64,000 nt of DNA from Meconema thalassinum (GCA_946902985.2 OX336389.2:279541527-279605526), one strand, 5' to 3'; numbered from the stretch's first letter, positions 32,314 to 42,824 are shown. Numbers and translations are program-made. Notes: a model not told the origin generated them from the sequence alone.

Positions 32314-32600
32314 AATGATGCGGTGATGCTACTCTACTGTTGTCCTGTGCCAGATCTACGAGTGTGTGTGTGTGTGTGTGTGTGTGTACCTCCATCCGAC
32401 CACTGCTGCCATATCCATCGTACCTTAGATATCTAGCAGCCAACACGTGCAGCTATAGCCCGTATAGATAACCCACTCTCACACAGACCAATTACTCTCT
32501 AAGACTGCGGCAATTGTTTATAGCGAGCTCTTCTCTGTCGTCGAAGCAGTTTGACGGGGATCAGATTACTGCAAAGACTGAAAAGCAAATATGCTGCTCT

Positions 32601-34470
32601 ATACTCCGCGAACAATCACGTGGGGAGATATGTATTAACAATTCTGTAGTGGCTCAATCCCCCGTTACCCTTTGATAACCAAAATGATAATAATAATACT
32701 AATATTAGCATATCAGAATATAATTCATAAACATGATATTACCATAGCCAAAATTAATAATTTATACACACAGAAAATGGCCTAATTAAATTACTCGCTA
32801 GGTCAGTTGAATTCACAGCTAAAAACCTAGGCAGAGAATATTCCTAGTTTCATGGCATCGTGGAATACTCTGGTCTAATTTAGAATAAGGGAAAGGGTGG
32901 GGTGTAACCGAGGTCAAGACCAGCTTGTTGATAGGAAGGTCTGATGCGTACCTCAGTAGGCCGTATTAAAATGACCCTGCCAAAAGATGAAGAAGGAAAG
33001 GGGAATAATCTTCCTAGTGACTTCATGCAATAAATAACGTGACAAATCGAAATAAGCTAACATGTATTGAACAGTAAGATAACAAATTACAAGACAGACC
33101 CTTCCACCATTTCATTAACTAACTTACAAATACGATCTAATTAAACACAAATGAATGACTTAACCCAAACAAACCAGGCACTTGCCCCCTTGGCAAGATT
33201 ACACCCACCTAGATTTGTGATAGAAATGAATTTAACTAGAATGATTCCCCTGACGACAAAACTAAAGGAATAACAACATGAAGTTAGACTCTGTGCCACT
33301 TCCAAAACAATGTTACATAAGCAACTTAAAAGCCGTTTAATACGACTAAACCGGCCCGAAAGCCTGCTTTTGACTTGCCGTCTTCAGCAGCCTTTCTGAC
33401 CAAAGTTAAAAACCCTTTTTCCCTCCCTGAATCTAATGCAAGCCAAACGCATCTGGGTATCCAAAAACTTAGCAAAATATACTTATTAACTAACAATCAT
33501 GATTCTAAAACAACGGTTCTGAAACGCCATTCGACACATGGCATGTAAAATTCACATTACCAAAAATGTTTTGCAGTCAAAGTTTGTGTTCAACTTTCTT
33601 TCAGTTGCCCCTTAGTATTAAGTTATGATAGTACCACCTGATGTCTTCCAGCCCTCCGGGGAAACTGCACTGCGAGTTTCCCCGGAGGCAATTGCTTAAG
33701 AGTCTTTATGTCAGCAAGGTCCTTCACACACTGTCTCTGGAGTCACAGGCCGCAACCCTGTATTCCAATGCACCCCCACCACACTACTCCAGTAATACCA
33801 ATGTGACTAGTGGCGCAACGGGCCAAAACAAAGCCAGAGTCCAAGGTTTGAGTTGGTACCTCGAATATCACCCCACACAGTTAGTGCGTAGAAACTTCCC
33901 AGGAGTTGAGGCGTCACACAATGTTCTTGCAAGATTTTTCTTAGAACAAGATCTTGGCCAAATGTAGCTGACAGGAAATGTTCACATTTCCAATGTTCAC
34001 AGATACAAAGCTTGATTTATCTCCCTCGCCAAGTTTCCATTAGCGATAATACCTTAAGTGGCAGGACACACAAAGGGTAGAAATCCTGGCAGAGAAGGGC
34101 TTGGCGAACCCATTTCACCAACAGTCAGGTGCCGCAGGGGCGAAAAGAATTCCCAGAAGAGGCTTGGTGTATGCTCCCATGATAATCCGGTCAGACCTGG
34201 AGTTCTTACTGCGTCTCGAAGATAAAGATGAATATGTACTGATTTACAAAATCGGTACAAATTCAACGTACCTGAAAATGATATGGCGTAGTTCCATATC
34301 TTCAAAATCAACACTAATGAGTAATTCCTTCATGGTGTTGTAATTTCCATTTTCTTGAGTGTAATTGACAAGATTGTAGACATTTGTATTTAAAATTACT
34401 TGAAGTGTGTTAAACTGTGTAAACTGTCTAGTATGGCAATTGAAGAAAAAAACTGTGAGTTGTATCTAAT
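32601..34470. other. Long stretch without recognised gene or TE
   Basis: AT-rich at first, more balanced from 33600. The frames at 33641-33967 (plus) and 34054-34314 (minus) show no recognisable domain. The one strong structure is the perfect hairpin at 33653-33688. The start (TGTAGTGGCTCAATCCCCCG at about 32645) has an LTR-like look, but I found no partner. Confidence 0.3.
33653..33688. repeat. Perfect 14-bp hairpin
   Basis: CCTCCGGGGAAACT pairs exactly with AGTTTCCCCGGAGG across an 8-base loop (GCACTGCG). It is GC-rich in an AT-rich neighbourhood and not part of any element I recognise. Confidence 0.9.
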
Positions 34471-34479
34471 GTCCGAGTC

Positions 34480-34480
34480 A

Positions 34481-34546
<66 letters not shown>
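34480..34546 (+). repeat. AAT microsatellite
   Basis: About 22 AAT units, nearly perfect. The open frame through it is only a run of Asn and not a gene. Confidence 0.97.
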
Positions 34547-34559
34547 CTTAATGATAATA

Positions 34560-34795
34560 ATTATAACATGTATTTAACGTCCATTTAAATTCTGTGGGTT
34601 TAGAGACACTGGCGTGTCAGAATTTTCCCCTTAGAAAGGATTTTTAACGGGCCAGCAAAAGTACTGGCAGGAGGTTCTCGTATTTAAATATCCTGAAATT
34701 CCATCGGACTTAACCAGGATTGAAATCGCCTCTTTGATTTTGAAGGCCAACGCGTAACCGACTATGGCACTCAGCTCGACTGATCGCGGTTGGAG
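34560..34795 (-). mobile_element. SINE-2-related copy, diverged
   Basis: The plus strand shows ATTTAACGTCCATTTAAATT, GTTTAGAGACACTGGCGTGT and CCTTAGAAAGGATTTTTAAC, as in SINE-2. The distal part differs (ACCAGGATTGAAATCGCCTC, then GTAACCGACTATGGCACTCA), like a subfamily with a different head. Confidence 0.6.
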
Positions 34796-34809
34796 GTTTT
34801 CGCATACTA

Positions 34810-34925
34810 AGGATATGATGATGATTATCATCATCATCATTATTTTTAAGGGGCGAAACATCGAGGTCATCTGTCCCAATACGAAGAATATTTAAAATGT
34901 TTCTTATGTAAATTAAATCGGCCCC
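34810..34925 (-). repeat. Retroposon tail fragment
   Basis: GATGATGATTATCATCATCA followed by TTTTTAAGGGGCGAAACATCG and AGGTCATCTGTCCC. This is the reverse of the CCGATGACCTCGATGTT-type tail seen forward at 21019. Confidence 0.55.
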
Positions 34926-35445
34926 TTCAAGCAATGTTCATATACTCGTAGAGAGGTGTCCTAATAGTGTTTCCGCTAAGACTGGTTCCTCTGTGCTCTA
35001 ACAATTCCAAATCCAAGGATTTAAACAATTCCTTGAAATAGGCGCTTATTTCGAGTTTAGAATGTTTAATTGTTGTTATTATTATTATTATTATTATTAT
35101 ATTATTATTGTATGCCTATAGACGACAGGAATATAGATATCATTTTGGTGAAGATGAAATGTAGCTCCCAACCTTCAGGTTCTCTGTCAGAAGTAGGTTA
35201 CAGGAACGTTTTGTCGAGCTGAAGCCAAAGTAACGATATTATCACCTGCATGAAACAAGCTAATACTCAACATTTCTTCTGAATGTGGTTTCTCTACCCC
35301 TACGGTAGGGAAATGTAATCCTGCAACGCAAATACCTTCTAGGCTATTTTACTCGGCTTTGTCAAGTACCATACGGTAGTCGCAGGGGAAACTTGTGTAC
35401 TGAATGTGTTATCTATGGCAGGATGCTACAGGCAATGGACGTTAT
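34926..35445. other. No recognisable feature
   Basis: Contains a TTA microsatellite at about 35068-35108; otherwise no pattern. Confidence 0.35.
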
Positions 35446-35850
35446 AAATAACAAATAAATTAATTAATCAAATCATTAACAAGTTAATGAGTGAGTAAAT
35501 ATGTAAATAAGTAAATACATACATATATTAATTAATTAATTAATAAGTTAATGAGTGAGTAAATACGTAAGTAAATCATTAAATACGTAAATACATAAAT
35601 AAACAAGCTAACGAGTGAGTAAATAAGTAAATAAATAAATACATTAATTAATTTAATGAGTAAATAAATAAGTAAATAAGTAAATAAAGTAAGTAAATAA
35701 GTAAATAAATATATAAATTAATAAATAAACAATTTAAAAAGTTAATGAGTGAGTAAATAAGTAAATAAGTAAATAAATAAGTAAATAAGTAAATGAATAA
35801 ATATATTAATATTAATTAATTAATAAGTTAATGAGTGAGTAAATAATTGA
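35446..35850 (+). repeat. Degenerate AAATAAGT-type array
   Basis: Dense AAAT/AAGT tetramer units punctuated by the longer motif AATGAGTGAGTAAAT, which recurs near 35487, 35550, 35743 and 35829. The recurrence points to higher-order duplication rather than simple slippage. The Helitron-like element at 36023 inserted just downstream. Confidence 0.8.
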
Positions 35851-36022
35851 AGCGATAGAAGCCATTTTTGGGTGTTGCCTAATTCTATGGCCTGCCAGTC
35901 GGTCAACACAAATTACACTAGGCGGGACACAAGTATGTACATGTACCTGTAAGAAACGAGATACTATTACAAAATAACACGCTTTTATGTACAAAATGAG
36001 TAAATAAGCTTAAATATACGTA

Positions 36023-36449
36023 TCTCTACTTAGTATAAAACAAAGTCCCCGATTCTTGGATGTCATGGGTAATCCCGAGAACCACTGGATGTATTTTGAT
36101 GCGGTTTTCACCATTCTGTAAAGGATATATCGAGGAAGGTTTCTGTAGAAAATAATTTATTTATGATCAAAGGAAGCCATGCAGTAACGATTTCAGTGAA
36201 AATGTCAAAAGAAAACCTGGCGTCCGTGCGCTTTTTAAGCCTAAGTTGGGCAAACTGTTAAAAATGTCTATATACTATGAGTGTAAGAATTGTTCAACAT
36301 GAAAAGTTCTACAAAAAAGTCCGCGAGAGCATATCTCTGTCTTCAATACATCGCCCATTATAAGTATTTTTACGTTTTTATGTCTTCCAACAATCTCCAT
36401 TCAATTACTGAGATAACTGTTCCCGGGCGTAGCCGGGGCGGGTTGCTAG
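36023..36449 (+). mobile_element. Short Helitron-like element, both ends intact
   Basis: Starts TCTCTACTTAGTATAAAAC after A (36022). It ends with hairpin CCCGGGCGTAGCCGGGG and then CGGGTTGCTAG, before T (36450). At 427 bp it has one 5' unit joined directly to the 3' end, so it is a compact version of the 39843-41482 element. No coding region. Confidence 0.87.
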
Positions 36450-36567
36450 TAAATAAATAAATTAATAAATAAATCATGTTGGCTTCCATGTCTTGTAAGT
36501 TGTGCTGTAGTGTATAGAGGCTATGTTACTTCCCGCAACACGTCTACTTGTATAAACTGCTAATATG

Positions 36568-36655
36568 GGACTCCAGCACTTGATGCCGTCGAACCTCCGA
36601 CCTGTGAGAACAAGGCCCGCCATTGTAGCGCTCAGCTGCAGAGGTCGACCATGGG
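36568..36655 (-). mobile_element. tRNA-headed repeat, copy 1
   Basis: CAGCACTTGATGCCGTCGAA to AGGTCGACCATGGGGTCA matches 37868-37960. On the minus strand it has a tRNA-like pattern (AGCGCTACAATG, then GGAGGTTCGACGG). Confidence 0.55.
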
Positions 36656-36814
36656 GTCAACTGGTAATGTCTTGTTATTCGCGCTATCTGCTCCGAGAAC
36701 AAGTTTCTCTTTGCGCTCTACCTCTCCAGACAGCAGGCGTGCTAATATTGCTCAGGAAGATAATCTTCCACGCGCACGCCTACAATATCAAGTCAAATGT
36801 TCGTCATTGTGTAC

Positions 36815-36925
36815 AGCCAGTTCCGATTCAACACGGAACTGTAAAATGGGTTGCCTACCCACCCGCAATCGGCTTGAAATCTGCTCGCAGCACGCTAGTG
36901 ACGGGGCTGAGTTCGATGTCACTGA
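36815..36925 (+). repeat. Left arm of a ~100-bp inverted repeat
   Basis: AACACGGAACTGTAAAATGG through ATCGGCTTGAAATCTGCTCG matches the reverse complement of 37448-37555 at more than nine bases in ten by eye. Both arms keep the same frame open (WVAYPPAIGLKSARS), which may be chance or a small coding remnant. Confidence 0.8.
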
Positions 36926-37227
36926 TTGCCGCCCTCTTATGTAGCATTGCAAAGTATTTTGCTCTTTCAAAATATATTTACACAGGCTTCACAATAAGTT
37001 TCAACGATTTCTGTTTCAGAACTTGTTACTTTACGCTCCTGATAATGGTTTTTACAGATCATTTCTATGAAATAAATTTTTATTTTACAACATAGTTTAT
37101 TACAACACAATGTATTTTTGTGTTGTAGTTTATTTACATCACAATTTATTGCCTTTTAACCCAATACCACAAAACGAGATACAATTTGGATTTTTTTTGT
37201 TACAAAATTGTAATCAGTCTTCGATGC

Positions 37228-37455
37228 GACTAAAAAAAGTTAATTTATCACAGACGTTACATCTACTGCAAATGGAAACATAAGGTTTTCGAAGTGGCGT
37301 CCATCATTTTCCAAGCAGAGGGCCACTCGTCGCATGAAGTTCTCTCCTGCGTTCGACAACATCTGATGAGTAATTTCCGCAAAGGCTTCGGTAATGACGA
37401 GTTCCATTTCTTCGGGTGTTTGTGGTGATCTTAAAAACACTCTCGACCTGACGTA
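37228..37455 (-). pseudogene. Mariner-like transposase C-terminal relic
   Basis: The minus strand encodes PQTPEEMELVITEAFAEITH then NAGENFMRRVALCLENDGRHFENLM and a stop. This is the C-terminal tail pattern of a widespread insect IS630/Tc1/mariner-type transposase (Asn-Phe-x-Arg-Arg, then Gly-x-His-Phe-Glu). The catalytic domain is absent. The right arm of the inverted repeat (37448-37555) borders it directly. Confidence 0.65.
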
Positions 37456-37555
37456 GCCCCGTCGCTAGCGCGCTGCGAGCAGATTTCAAGCCGATTGCGG
37501 GTGGGTAGGCAACCCAATTTACAGTTCCGTGTTGGATCTGAACAGGCTGTCCAGT
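37448..37555 (-). repeat. Right arm of the inverted repeat
   Basis: Reverse complement of 36815-36925, including GCAGATTTCAAGCCGATTGC and GGTGGGTAGGCAACCCA. The spacer of about 520 bp is AT-rich and holds the transposase relic. Confidence 0.8.
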
Positions 37556-37564
37556 ACTTACTTC

Positions 37565-37745
37565 GTTGGGCGTTGTGGCGCAGCGGTCAAGTTGCTTGCC
37601 TTTCACAAGGGAAACTGGGTTTGATTCCCGGTCAATCCATGTGAGGTTTACAAAGTGAAATGCCATATCCTGGGGTTCGGAGTTCGCGTGGAAAGGAGGT
37701 CCCGTGACTCATGATCGCGAGATTGACGGTCACGTTAAACTACAA
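37565..37745 (+). mobile_element. SINE-10: tRNA-headed SINE
   Basis: Head GGGCGTTGTGGCGCAGCGGTC with B-box GGTTTGATTCCCGGTC. A body follows with GGGTTCGGAGTTCGCGTGG and a tail ending in ACTACAAGCTTCCTTCC. Only copy in the window. Confidence 0.65.
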
Positions 37746-37867
37746 GCTTCCTTCCTTTCTACTCACTTTGATTTATTTATGGCACATTTTGGATTCTTGT
37801 GGTATAATTTCTTTCCATAGTATTAACCAGGGCTGGGGAGTATCGTCGTTATTGGTAACCGTTACTT

Positions 37868-37960
37868 CCAGCACTTGATACCGTCGAACCTCCGACCTAT
37901 GAGAACAAGGCCCGGCATTGTAGCGCTCAGCTGAAAAGGTCGACCATTGGGTCACGACGT
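37868..37960 (-). mobile_element. tRNA-headed repeat, copy 2
   Basis: CAGCACTTGATACCGTCGAA to AGGTCGACCATTGGGTCA, nearly identical to 36568-36655. The minus strand shows GGAGGTTCGACGG as the B-box-like element. Confidence 0.55.
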
Positions 37961-38029
37961 CACTATCTAAATTAAGAAACAGAAATAATAATAGTAATAA
38001 CAATAATAATAATAATAATAATAATGTTA

Positions 38030-38520
38030 TTGGTGTTTTCTTTTCGTAGTCAGTTTACCCTCCAGGTAGGCTTTCCCCTCGGACTCAGTGAGGGATCTCA
38101 CCTTCACCGCCTCTACGGGATGTGTCCTGGAGCTTGACATCGAGTCGGGGGATACAACTGGGGAGGCAGGACTAGCGCCTCGCCCAGGCGGCCTCACCTG
38201 CAAAGCGAACAGGGGGCCTCATGAGGGATGGGAAGAATGGGAGGGATAGACTAGGAAGAGGAAAGGAGGCGGCCGTGGTCTAACGGTAGGTACCATCCCG
38301 GCATTTGCCCGAAGACGAAGAAGAAGTGGGAAACCACGGAAAACCACTTCCAGAATGGCTGAGGTGGGAATCGAACCCCCTCTACTCATTTGGACCACCC
38401 GAGGTTGAGCCCCGTTCCAGTCCTCATACCATTTTTCAAATTTCATGGCAGAGCCGGGAATCGAACCTCGGACCTCCGAGGTGTCAGCTAAGCACGCTGA
38501 CCACTACACCACGGAGGTGA
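38030..38520 (-). mobile_element. SINE-5 copy
   Basis: Sister of 30329-30835, sharing the head (CACCTCCGTGGTGTAGTGG), both tRNA-like B-box blocks, the central segment and the long 3' region with GAGGCCGCCTGGGCGAGG. An extra AGAAGA lies at about 38320. An AAT repeat (37983-38025) lies beside its 3' tail. Confidence 0.85.
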
Positions 38521-38745
38521 CTGTCGTTGGTATTACGTCCCATTTAACTACTGCGGCTTGTAGAGACGCCGGGTGGCGGAATTTTACCCCTAAGAGGATC
38601 TTTAACGTGACAGTAAATCTACTGACACGGCTCTCTCGCATTTGCGCACCCTCAAATGCCAAATGGCTGCGCCAGGATTCAATCCAGCAACCTTGGGATC
38701 AGCAGGAGAGAACGCTACCGCTGCGCCACGGAGTCAGTCAGAAAC
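38521..38745 (-). mobile_element. SINE-2 copy abutting SINE-5
   Basis: The plus strand shows GTTGGTATTACGTCCCATTT, then GTAAATCTACTGACACGGCT, CATTTGCGCACCCTCAAATG and CCAGGATTCAATCC. It is full-length and directly follows the SINE-5 head with no spacer. Confidence 0.78.
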
Positions 38746-38829
38746 AGAAATGTCGCTACATTTAGCAGTAATTTGTCATTATTTCTTCAAAGTGGAGAGA
38801 TTTGGGGATGATCCTGGAAACGGGTAGGT

Positions 38830-39125
38830 TGTTGTTAATACATTTAAGGGGTTTGGGAAATCTTGTTCATCTGCCCCCATGTGGTTGGGTGTGTGTTGAA
38901 CTAATCTGATAACCTGTATTTATATGGTAACTGTAGTAGTGTGTCTTACTGTATTAGGGTAGCCTACTGTCCCGGCATTTATCGAGGGGGAGTGTAGAAA
39001 ACCCTGGGAAAAACACCCTTAGGATATCCAGTCATTGCCGGGATTCGAACTTACGATCTCAGAACTTGCTGCAGCTGCCCTCACTGCCACGGTGCACGAT
39101 TTAACGAACGCGGCTACGAGATGAG
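38830..39125 (-). mobile_element. SINE-6 copy
   Basis: Same order as 31495-31819: head CGTAGCCGCGTTCG, B-box-like GTTCGAATCCC, variant central segment (GTTTTTCCCAGGGTTTTCTA) and tail GGTTATCAG with AACAACAA. Confidence 0.72.
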
Positions 39126-39179
39126 TAGGAATCAAACACATATTTGCATGGTAGGACAGTGGTGAATAACCTTTCATCA

Positions 39180-39545
39180 AAGCCCCGCTCCATTTAACAC
39201 TTGCGACTTCATGGTCATCAGCCCGGGCATTTGGTTGCGCGTAAAATCCACCTAATAACCAGCGTTATTCTAGTGACCGTAATAGTGCGTGTGATTTGAA
39301 TCAGGGTTTAAGATTAGAAAGGAGGTATCCACGATGTGGATTCGCTTCGTGAAACCACGGGAGACCATTTCTACGATTACCGAGTGTAGGATATGAAGCC
39401 ACCATTCAGCACTCCTTTCAACAGTCCTCTAGCTAGAGGCTGACCAACTTCATACTAGGTTTAAATTTTATGACAGAGCAGGGAATCGAACACAGGCCAT
39501 TTTCGTGGAAATCATTTAGCCATTGCCACTTCATTCTGCTTTTTC
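39180..39545 (-). mobile_element. SINE-1-like copy, diverged
   Basis: Keeps the B-box-like GTTCGATTCCC (minus strand, about 39480), parts of the central segment (AATGGTCTCCCGTGGTTTC) and the tail block CTGATGACCATGAAG. Much of the rest has drifted. Confidence 0.5.
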
Positions 39546-39564
39546 CTTATTACTTACTCCTGTG

Positions 39565-39830
39565 GAGGGGCCTACTTAGCGCAGTCGGTAGAGGCAGGGA
39601 GTGGGTTCGATCCCCACCCAGATAGTGGATTATAGAAACAGAACTCCTACTTTCGGAAACGCACTTAGCCTGGGCGGGCATCAATTCCACACGGGTACCT
39701 GAGTCAGGTAGCCAGGGTTACCTCAATTCCACTCGACAGTCCAGGTAGTCGCCAGAGGAGTCCATCAACTCCGCTCTGTCGCAGTCTCTTTATCCTTATG
39801 GATTCTTAGAACGACACAAGTTTTCCATGC
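39565..39830 (+). mobile_element. tRNA-headed repeat
   Basis: GCCTACTTAGCGCAGTCGGT with B-box GGGTTCGATCCCC gives a tRNA-like head. The following 200 bp has no match elsewhere in the window. It is not a functional tRNA: there is no acceptor-stem pairing after the B box. Confidence 0.45.
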
Positions 39831-39842
39831 TCACTTCTACCA

Positions 39843-40018
39843 TCTCTACTTAGTATAAAATAAAGCCCCCCATTCTTGGATGTTAAGGGTAAACTCGAGA
39901 ACCACTGGGTGGATTTTGATCCGGTTTTCACCATTCAGTAAAGGATATCTCGAGGATGATTTCTGTAGAAAAAAATTATTTATGATCAAAGGAAGCCGAG
40001 CAGTAACGATTTCAGTGG

Positions 40019-40050
<32 letters not shown>

Positions 40051-41482
40051 CTGGCGTCCGAGCGCTTTGTAAGCTTACGCTGGGCAAACCGTTAAAAATA
40101 TCTAAATGCTATGAGTGTAAGAATTGTTCAGCATGAAAAGTTCTACAAAAAAAAAAAAGGTCCGCGAGAGCATATGTCTATCTTCAATACATCGCCCACT
40201 ATAAGTGTTTTTACGTTTTAATTTATTCCAACCATGTCCATTTAACTACTGAGGCGACAGTTTACGAGCTAGCTAAGGGCGAGTCTATCATCCCTGTTAC
40301 AGCCTAGCTAGCGGGCGAACCTATTACCCCAGATACAGCCAGCATCAAACTGTTGAGTCGTGTTGAGTTAAGACTTCTGAGAAGGGTGGTTGTGTTTGGA
40401 GTTTCCCTGTAAGTGCAACTCTGGTTTTCTTCATTTCGCCTGTGAAACACAGTTAAGTTAGGATTGGATGGAAGGGGGATTTGAGTTTCATTCACCTCGC
40501 CATTTCCTGGAGGTGAAACTCTCATTTCGCCTGTGAACTTTTCGTTCCACAAAATTCACAGTCAATTTAAGATTGGACGGAAGGGGGATTATATTAATAT
40601 AAAATTATACTGATTGGCGTATAATCTCTACTTAATATAAAACAAAGTCCCCGATTCTTGGATGTCACGGGTAATCTCGAGAACCACTCAATGGATTTTG
40701 ATGCGGTTTTCATCATTCTGTAAAGGATATCTCGAGGAAGGTTTCTGTAGAAAATAATTTATTTATGATCAAAGAAAGCCGAGCAGTAACGATTTCAGTG
40801 AAAAGGTCGAAAAAAAACTGGCGTCCGTGCGCTGTTCAAGCTTACGCTGGGCAAACCGTTAAAAATATCTATATACTATGAGTGTAAGAATTGTTCAGCT
40901 TGAAAACTTCTACAAAAAAGCCCGGGAGAGCATATCTCTATCTTCAATACATCGCCTACTATAAGTGTTTTTACGTTTTCATTTCTTCCAGCAATCTCCA
41001 TTAAGTTACTGAGGCGACAGTTTACGAGCTAGCTAGGGGCGAGTCTATCACCCCAGTTACAGCTTAGCTAGTGGACGAGCTTATTGCCCCAGATACAGCC
41101 AGCAGCAAACTGTCGAGTTGTGTTGAGTTAAAAACTTTAGAGAAGAAGGGTTGTGTTTGGAGTTTCCCTGGAAGTGCAACTCTGCTTTTCTTCATTTCGC
41201 CTGTGAACTTTTCGTTCCGCAAAATTCACAGTCTAGTTAAGATTGGACGGAAGGGGGATTTGTGTTTCATGCACCTCGCCATTCTTAAATTATGTCTGAC
41301 AAGAATTTGTTGCACATGCATCTCCATGATTATATAATTAATAGTCCAGTCAGTGATTTTAACCCATCATGCCGAGACGTAAAACGGATATTGGTCGTTG
41401 TTCATTGACATTGAAAGAAAAAAGCGTTTATCACGTAATGCATTCATAACTGCTCCCGGGCGAAGCCGGGTCGGGTTGCTAG
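39843..41482 (+). mobile_element. Helitron-like element, most complete copy
   Basis: Starts TCTCTACTTAGTATAAAAT after A (39842). It ends with the hairpin CCCGGGCGAAGCCGGG, then TCGGGTTGCTAG at 41482, before T. The 5' sequence recurs at 40625, so it has two units (782 and 858 bp); only the second carries the 3' end. Poly-A expansions at 40025-40050 and 40147-40158 mark slippage. The terminal features fit Helitrons. No Rep/helicase coding sequence. Confidence 0.85.
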
Positions 41483-41840
41483 TTACTAATATAACAAATA
41501 TAACTTCTAATAGTCATAACAAATTAAGTATAACTTCTCAAAATCAGTTATATTTCAGCAATACAATAACCACTGCTTAAGTGTTTACATTTTTAAGTTT
41601 ACTAAAATAAGTGGAACAGCTAATTTCAAAACATAGAGTAGAATTGTTTAACTTTTTGTTGTTACTTAGTCTACTCCTCATTTTACAATTTCTTATCACT
41701 TGTAAACTGATAAGAACAGACGAGATGATTGCATAGAAAAAGTGGTGTGCAGACGATATCTTAAATCAGGATAGCTGTTTTGGTAAAAAAAAAAGGCTAG
41801 CTCTATAAGAGTTAGAATTCATAACTAATTTGTTGTGTGG
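41483..41840. other. No recognisable feature
   Basis: AT-rich DNA between the Helitron-like 3' end and the foldback element. Confidence 0.35.
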
Positions 41841-42445
41841 GAATGCAGCTGACTTTTCCGTTCTAGGCTGGAAAACAGTATTTTCAGCATCTGCAGCTGA
41901 TATCGAAAGTATTTTTTTAGGTACAAGTTATACACCTATTATTATCTAAATTTAATTTTATAATGTCTGACTAGGTTAAAAAACATACAAACATTTAATT
42001 ATGCACATGTTAAAAACAATGCATAAAATTTGAAGAAAAAAATAGAAATCTTGGCAGACTTATTTAAAATATTATTAAGATTAATTTTAAATCACTTGTA
42101 TTTTCTGCCATATAAGTTATAATGTGCCAAACACTTTATACCTGATTTAACGAATGAGCGGACTTGACATCAGAGCGGTTGACCAATGGCACAACAATGT
42201 CTTGCGAACACCACCACGCCATCGGTCAAGCGCTCTGAAGTCATTTTTTTCTACAAATGTAATGTATTGTTTTTAACATGTGTATAATTAAATGTTTGTA
42301 TGTTTTTTAACCTAGTCAGACATTATAAAATTAAATTTAGATAATAATAGGTGTATAATTTGTACCTGAGAAAATACTTTCCATATCAGCTGCGGATGCT
42401 GAAAATACTGTTTTCCAGCCTAGAACGAAAAAATCAGCTGCATTC
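41841..42445. mobile_element. Foldback element with ~200-bp inverted arms
   Basis: The left arm (41841 to about 42040, starting GAATGCAGCTGACTTTTCCG) is repeated in reverse complement at about 42244-42445 with roughly 95% identity by eye. The 200-bp spacer ends with a second inverted pair: CAGAGCGGTTGACCAATGGC at 42172 against GCCATCGGTCAAGCGCTCTG at 42219. The whole sequence could form one long hairpin. There is no coding region. The outer boundary and TSD are unclear. Confidence 0.85.
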
Positions 42446-42824
42446 AAGAATTCACTCATGCGCTGCAGAAGGTGTTTGACCCGGCCCTTGGTATGCGAGC
42501 AGGAGGGTTATGACATTTGTTTACGTCATTGAGGATAACCCCTTTGCCGACCCCTTGCCAAAGCCTGAGCGGAGTTGAGGAACTCATTTTTGGGTCCCTT
42601 GGAGGACCGAGTGGAATTAAAGAAAATCGAGGGGAATTGATGTTCGACCCTTAGCCCTGGGGTTCATTCAGCCTACAACAGAAATGACTACCAGGGTAAT
42701 TCCTGGGAGCAAATACGGCCAACTACATCCCATCTAGTGCCGATATCACAAAGAGCAGAATCATCTACCTTCCATTACTCCCCAGGCCTCCATGGCCTGT
42801 ATGGAGTTGGCTTTGATTTTTTTA
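42446..42824. other. Possible degenerate SINE sequence
   Basis: Contains AAGCCTGAGCGGAGTTGAGG and a run of GGAATTGA/GGGGAATT motifs that partly echo 39660-39790 in reverse. Not assignable. Confidence 0.3.

Larger units (their letters stand above)
29754..32600 (-). pseudogene. Tc1-like transposase relic broken by later insertions
   Basis: Read on the minus strand from about 32600: a helix-turn-helix-like piece (SIRAIAARVG, IWQQWSDGG); then, past SINE-9, INNCTAAAQIRTRVTSHVT and LPAGVPLIPLHRRKRLV; past SINE-6, LFRSDHRNRV; and past hAT-like DNA, SGIMVWGTIS then PSRTPKLSPVEHEMD and CITARGGHIMY. These lie in the order of a Tc1 DD34E transposase and carry stops. The element ends near a TA at 29752-29753, with CACTCATGAAGACTGAAACT reading inward. 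The catalytic Asp residues are not well preserved. Different lineage from the element at 1-1091. Confidence 0.75.

Noticed and set aside
34400..34588. Poly-asparagine open frame
   Set aside because: It is simply the AAT microsatellite read in one frame.
36565..37095. A 176-residue plus-strand open frame
   Set aside because: It crosses a tRNA-like repeat, an inverted-repeat arm and AT-rich DNA. No domain was seen, so it is a chance frame.
39565..39640. Possible functional tRNA gene
   Set aside because: It has A- and B-box-like motifs, but there is no acceptor stem or T-arm closure and repeat sequence continues. It is better read as a SINE head. The same holds for all other B-box matches in the window.
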